Shown here in pieces: positions 59,761 through 64,000 of a stretch of 64,000 bases of DNA. The stretch is from the NCBI GenBank assembly GCA_021199235.1, contig JAJQIL010000037.1, positions 1 through 64,000 on the forward strand, in the 5' to 3' direction. A program made the position numbers and the translations under genes. The number at the start of each line of letters is the position of its first letter. Position 1 is the stretch's first letter. This DNA is from Lachnospiraceae bacterium. GTDB taxonomy: Bacteria; Bacillota; Clostridia; Lachnospirales; Lachnospiraceae. The notes below the pieces were generated by a model. That model worked only from the letters and a program-made list of their open reading frames with translations. It searched no databases and was not told the origin of the DNA.

Positions 59761-61209
59761 TCAGAACCCTGCTTTTTTCTTTGTCTCCTTCCGAATGCTC
59801 AGGAAACTGTAGATAAACGCCAGCACTTCTGAGGTCCACATCGCGTACCAGGTATAGGAGATTCCGAGGAAGTTTGTGAACACCCATACAAGCGGCACAA
59901 GCACCACCAGCTGACGGATCGCGCCGCCGATCATGTTGATCACGCCATTGCCAAGGCCAGAGCCGAAGTAGCCGAAAATGATGGTCATCGTGGCAAAGAC
60001 AAAGGTCACGGAAATAATCCGCAGTGCCGGTACGCCGATCGCGAGCATCTCTTCACTTGCCGCGAAGAGGCCAAGCAGCTGCTTCGGGAATGCCAGGAAA
60101 ATCACCGTGCCGATCAGCGCCATCACGATACCGGCCGGAACAACGCATTTCCACGCCTGTCTGATCCGGTCTTTATTACCGGAACCAAAGTTGAACCCAA
60201 CAATCGGGATCGTCGCCTGGCCAAGTCCGTTCATCGGCATCATCAGGAAGTTCTGCAGCTTGTAGTAGACACCGAAGAACGCTACTGCTGTTGTGGACAC
60301 AGACATCAGAACCGCATTTACAGCAAAGGTCATCACGCTGCCGATCGCCTGCATGACGATGGTCGGCATGCCGACGCGATAAATCGCCTTCACATCGTCC
60401 AGGTTGAAATGATAACCTTTGAAATGTACGTGGATCACCGGGTTCTTCGTCTTATTCAGCACCAGGGCCACCACCGCGCCTGTACACTGTCCGATAACGG
60501 TCGCAATCGCAGCGCCGCGAATGCCCATTTCCGGGCAGCCAAGCAGGCCGAAGATCATGATCGGATCCAGGATAATATTGATGACCGCGCCCGAGATCAA
60601 TGAAACCATGCTCAGGATCGTGTCGCCGACCGCCTGTAAAAGCCGCTGTCCGTAGGTCTGAATAAACGTACCATAGCAGAAGATCACGCAGACCTGCATG
60701 TACTGAATGCAAAGCTCTCGAAGCTCCGGATCACTGGTCATCAGCGACGCGATCGGCTTTGAGAAAAAGATCCCGACCAGAGAGAAAATCAGGGCTGACG
60801 CAATGTTCAGAATCAGGCCTGTGGTAGCCGCCCGGCAGGCATCCTCCTCCTTCTTCGCACCGACATATCTGGACAACAGAGAATTCAATCCGACATTGGT
60901 ACCGACACCGACAGCGATCATCAGGAACTGCACCGCATACACGAGCGAGGTGGCGGTCAGCGCCTGCTCCGAATATCTCGATACAAAAATGCTGTCCACA
61001 ATATTATAAAGAGACTGCACCAGCAAAGACAGCATCAACGGTACAGACATCGTCAAAAGCAGCGTATTCATCGGCATGACTGCCATTTTATTCTGTGAGC
61101 CGCCCGCGCCATGCGCATTATTTCCACCCACGTTCTGTCCGCCAGCCGCATCCTTTCCTGCACCTGCGGATGCGTTTTGTCCTGCCTGTTTCGTTTTACT
61201 CTTTCCCAT
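59761..61209 (-). CDS. MATE-family efflux transporter
   Basis: Multidrug/toxin exporter of 482 residues with twelve expected helices; MNTLLLTMSVPLMLSLLVQSLYNIVD at the start of the core and PIVGFNFGSGNKDRI near 335 identify the family. The first 45 residues are an unusual hydrophilic Gly/Ala/Asn/Lys extension. It overlaps the upstream MarR gene by 14 bases, so expression is coupled and probably derepressed by the regulator's ligand. Confidence 0.94.
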   Translation of the reverse strand: MGKSKTKQAGQNASAGAGKDAAGGQNVGGNNAHGAGGSQNKMAVMPMNTLLLTMSVPLMLSLLVQSLYNIVDSIFVSRYSEQALTATSLVYAVQFLMIAVGVGTNVGLNSLLSRYVGAKKEEDACRAATTGLILNIASALIFSLVGIFFSKPIASLMTSDPELRELCIQYMQVCVIFCYGTFIQTYGQRLLQAVGDTILSMVSLISGAVINIILDPIMIFGLLGCPEMGIRGAAIATVIGQCTGAVVALVLNKTKNPVIHVHFKGYHFNLDDVKAIYRVGMPTIVMQAIGSVMTFAVNAVLMSVSTTAVAFFGVYYKLQNFLMMPMNGLGQATIPIVGFNFGSGNKDRIRQAWKCVVPAGIVMALIGTVIFLAFPKQLLGLFAASEEMLAIGVPALRIISVTFVFATMTIIFGYFGSGLGNGVINMIGGAIRQLVVLVPLVWVFTNFLGISYTWYAMWTSEVLAFIYSFLSIRKETKKKAGF

Positions 61210-61630
61210 TTTCTTCCACTCCTTTTAAATTTTGATAAATGCGGGAAAGCACGCGCATGAACTGCTCCTGCGCCTCTTCTGATATTCCCGCGAATGCCAA
61301 CTCATCCAGCTGCTTCATATACACATCCATTTTTTCTCCCAGTTCGGTGCCCTTCGATGTAAGAAACAGCTTCTTCTTCCGCCGGTCGTCCTCTTCCCGT
61401 TCGACACGGATCAGGCCGTCGCGTTCCATCCGTTCGATCAGGCCGGAAACTGTGGATTTATCCAGATCCCAGGCTTCGCAGACCTCAGTCTGCGAACAGC
61501 CGTCATTCGTCGCCAGATACTCGAGAATGTGCGGCTGACCCCGCAGCAATCCGATGTCTCTGGCCTTGTGCAAAATATATTTGCTGAACTGCCCTTTTGT
61601 CAGGGCAATCCGGACATGCAGGCTGTCCAT
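61196..61630 (-). CDS. MarR-family regulator of the MATE exporter
   Basis: Winged-helix regulator of about 144 residues, with the DNA-binding helices QTEVCEAWDLDKSTVSGLIERM and the wing REEDDRRKKKLFLT. ATG 61630 has AAAGGAGAGAGGG; the track start is 11 codons early. A perfect palindrome in the promoter region is its likely operator. Confidence 0.92.
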   Translation of the reverse strand: MDSLHVRIALTKGQFSKYILHKARDIGLLRGQPHILEYLATNDGCSQTEVCEAWDLDKSTVSGLIERMERDGLIRVEREEDDRRKKKLFLTSKGTELGEKMDVYMKQLDELAFAGISEEAQEQFMRVLSRIYQNLKGVEENGKE

Positions 61631-61746
61631 TCCCTCTCTCCTTTCCCGTCTGGAATTCCGCATGGTCTTCCGGTTGGAATTCCATTTGATTTTTGTTTGG
61701 TTTACGTTTCATTCCCTGTACGGTTTCGCATATAATTGGTTTGTAT

Positions 61747-61796
61747 GCGAACCGTTCGCTTGCCAACTATTATACGCGCATAATTCTTTTTGTCAA
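61747..61796 (-). promoter_or_regulatory. Promoter and palindromic operator of the marR-MATE operon
   Basis: Minus strand TTGACA (61791-61796), 16 bases, TATAAT (61769-61774). Just past the expected start lies the perfect palindrome GCGAACCGTTCGC (61747-61759). A wider TTGCCA...TGGCAA pair flanks the promoter (61760-61802). Confidence 0.75.
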
Positions 61797-61806
61797 CTGG
61801 CAATTT

Positions 61807-62226
61807 TCAATTATCTCCGAGTTTTTCTACCACACGGCAGATCCGCAGCAGGGCCTCTGCGTCTTCTGTTCCCAGAAGGTCTATGAGCCGGGCGGTCTCT
61901 TCCCGTTTTTTCTTTCGCCGCTGCTCCACACGCTCCCTTCCCAGGTCGGTCAGCTTCACGCTCACACGCCTGCGGTCGCACGCCGCCGTCTCTCTGACGA
62001 TGAGCCCGTCTTCTTCCAGTTCATTTAGTACCGCCGTTACGCGCGGGGTAGTGACATGCATATAATCGCGCAAATCCCCAGGGGAAGCCTGCCCCTGGTG
62101 CTCGTACAGATAATTGAGGACCATCCCCCGCCCGGAATCGGATTCTCCGAAGCGATTTCTTTTCCGGCTCACACGCATTTTCCAGATTGCATTCGTAACT
62201 TCTTCAATCAGCTGTTCTCTGTCCAT
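61807..62226 (-). CDS. MarR-family regulator
   Basis: About 139 residues with PGDLRDYMHVTTPRVTAVLNELEEDGLI and the wing DRRRVSVKLTDLG. ATG 62226 has AAGGAGAGA; the track start is 39 codons early. It lies downstream of the NifH-like gene and may belong to that transcription unit; its targets are unknown. Confidence 0.9.
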   Translation of the reverse strand: MDREQLIEEVTNAIWKMRVSRKRNRFGESDSGRGMVLNYLYEHQGQASPGDLRDYMHVTTPRVTAVLNELEEDGLIVRETAACDRRRVSVKLTDLGRERVEQRRKKKREETARLIDLLGTEDAEALLRICRVVEKLGDN

Positions 62227-62339
62227 CTGTCTCTCCTTCTGCCTTTCGTCATAACGCTTTCCGGTTATTCCCCAGTCGCTTTGGGTCACTTTTCCATTAC
62301 TCTTTGTTCGCTCCCCTGACACTTTTCGAGCAATTTCGG

Positions 62340-63242
<903 letters not shown>

Positions 63243-64000
63243 TTACAGCTCTTCCTGATCCAGCCAGGCATCCAGTGCACCGCCCATCATGTTAAACGCT
63301 TCCATTGATTCTGCCGGAAACATACTGCCTGTATTGGGGAGCTGCACCCAACGCACTTCTTTTTTCACCAGCGGCCGCAAGTCTCCATCGGCACATATGA
63401 TGCGGACAGACGCTGCATTGGCCTGCCTGACAAAGTCATCCTCTCCGGTCAGCTTCTGATCACCAGTCTCCATACAGGACCTGTCCATATCATAAAAACT
63501 GAGCACCCGGATCTTTGTTTTTCCGCGGCGAAGTAATTCCCGGCGGATCGCGTTGGCCGTAAACTGCTCCCCAACGATCAGAATTTCCGGCTCTGTATCC
63601 ACATCATTTTCTTTTCTCTGATCTTCATTCGGGCTCGCGGCAGACTCAATCAAATCGACATCTATCCTTTGTTTCTCTCCCGAATATTCCGTGTCAGTCA
63701 CTGGAACGGCTTCTTTTAACCTGATCTTCAGTGTCGCCGTAAAGTCCGCACCGAACGGCGCTCCTGCCAGATAGGGGATCCCATATTCGCTCTCCATATA
63801 CCTGGCCAGGCGCAGACCGGATTCGTTTACTACCAGGTTCAGCGCCGCGGCAGATGCCAGCTTCAGATTTTCTGTCGTCTCCTTCCATCCCCAGCGGGAG
63901 AGAATCTGAAATCCTTCCTGCTTCAAAAGTGCCTCCAGATCGGCAAACGATTCCTTTGCCCAGTCAATCGTATTGGCGCCAAGAATATTCAGGGATCCCG
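63243..64000 (-). CDS. Nitrogenase component-1-like protein, N-terminus cut by window edge
   Basis: The frame stays open to the right edge (LNILGANTIDWAKESFADLEALL precedes the track's TTG start), so only the C-terminal 252 residues are seen. LNLVVNESGLRLARYMESEYGIPYL and the final SMFPAESMEAFNMMGGALDAWL resemble the NifD/NifK fold, with an inserted Asp/Glu-rich segment (about 95-115 of the track ORF). A cofactor-ligand cysteine or histidine cannot be checked in the visible part. It probably receives electrons from the NifH-like protein downstream. Confidence 0.78.
   Translation of the reverse strand, partial: GSLNILGANTIDWAKESFADLEALLKQEGFQILSRWGWKETTENLKLASAAALNLVVNESGLRLARYMESEYGIPYLAGAPFGADFTATLKIRLKEAVPVTDTEYSGEKQRIDVDLIESAASPNEDQRKENDVDTEPEILIVGEQFTANAIRRELLRRGKTKIRVLSFYDMDRSCMETGDQKLTGEDDFVRQANAASVRIICADGDLRPLVKKEVRWVQLPNTGSMFPAESMEAFNMMGGALDAWLDQEEL

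Overview
The window reads as a chromosomal segment of an anaerobic, gut-type Clostridia, most like Lachnospiraceae. This is an inference from gene content: an [FeFe] hydrogenase of the NADH-linked group, many ferredoxin and flavodoxin proteins, TSUP, EFR1 and NifH-like proteins, EstA-type esterases, AGGAGG ribosome binding sites and TTGACA/TATAAT promoters. I saw no rRNA, tRNA, CRISPR array, complete IS element or prophage. Most genes lie on the minus strand.

Layout. 0-4.7 kb: the 5' part of a reductase/AMP-binding fusion (cut by the left edge), a flavodoxin divergent from an HxlR regulator, and a secreted EstA-type esterase. 4.8-15.2 kb: a visibly AT-richer alpha-galactoside locus on the minus strand (lipoprotein binding protein, two permeases, GH36 alpha-galactosidase, raffinose-synthase-like enzyme, galK) with a divergent AraC activator. 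It contains a deleted galE remnant and an AAA-ATPase remnant. 15.2-23.8 kb: TSUP transporter, flavin reductase and HxlR regulator, a metal P-type ATPase with DtxR- and CsoR-family regulators, then a redox block (nitroreductase, aldo/keto reductase with FeS centres, EFR1 ferredoxin) divergent from a TetR regulator. 23.9-33.1 kb: an ABC exporter with two ATPases and a divergent TetR, a PlsC-like acyltransferase, a truncated kinase start, a Y-family polymerase, and lon behind an imperfect CIRCE box. 33.4-39.7 kb: an [FeFe] hydrogenase, its frameshifted NADPH/FeS partner, and a NitT/TauT-type ABC importer.

39.8-53.3 kb is the most unusual part. A complete oligopeptide-type ABC importer is flanked by two EstA-type esterases that carry collagen-like Gly-Pro-Gly linkers; one of these is also fused to a neutral-ceramidase-like domain. 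A type-B carboxylesterase and a divergent LysR regulator complete the locus, which looks like a hydrolyse-and-import system for an unknown ester or amide substrate. With the secreted esterase at 2.9 kb there are three esterase paralogues. They share an Ig-like N-terminal domain and an alpha/beta-hydrolase domain but have completely different linkers.

53.4-64 kb: a Nif3-like protein, an AprA/fumarate-reductase-like flavoprotein with a two-cluster ferredoxin, a four-module fusion (degenerate flavodiiron, flavodoxin, rubredoxin, NADH:rubredoxin reductase), a MATE exporter with a MarR regulator, a second MarR, and a NifH-like / nitrogenase-component-1-like pair running off the right edge.

Several short repeats and deletion scars are scattered through the window. 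They include a palindromic in-frame insertion inside an ABC ATPase gene, a 39-bp tandem repeat sharing CCCTCGCCGGGT with a deletion junction, a MITE-like element, and a 20-bp repeat present twice. Start codons were moved from the ORF track wherever a better ribosome binding site was visible.
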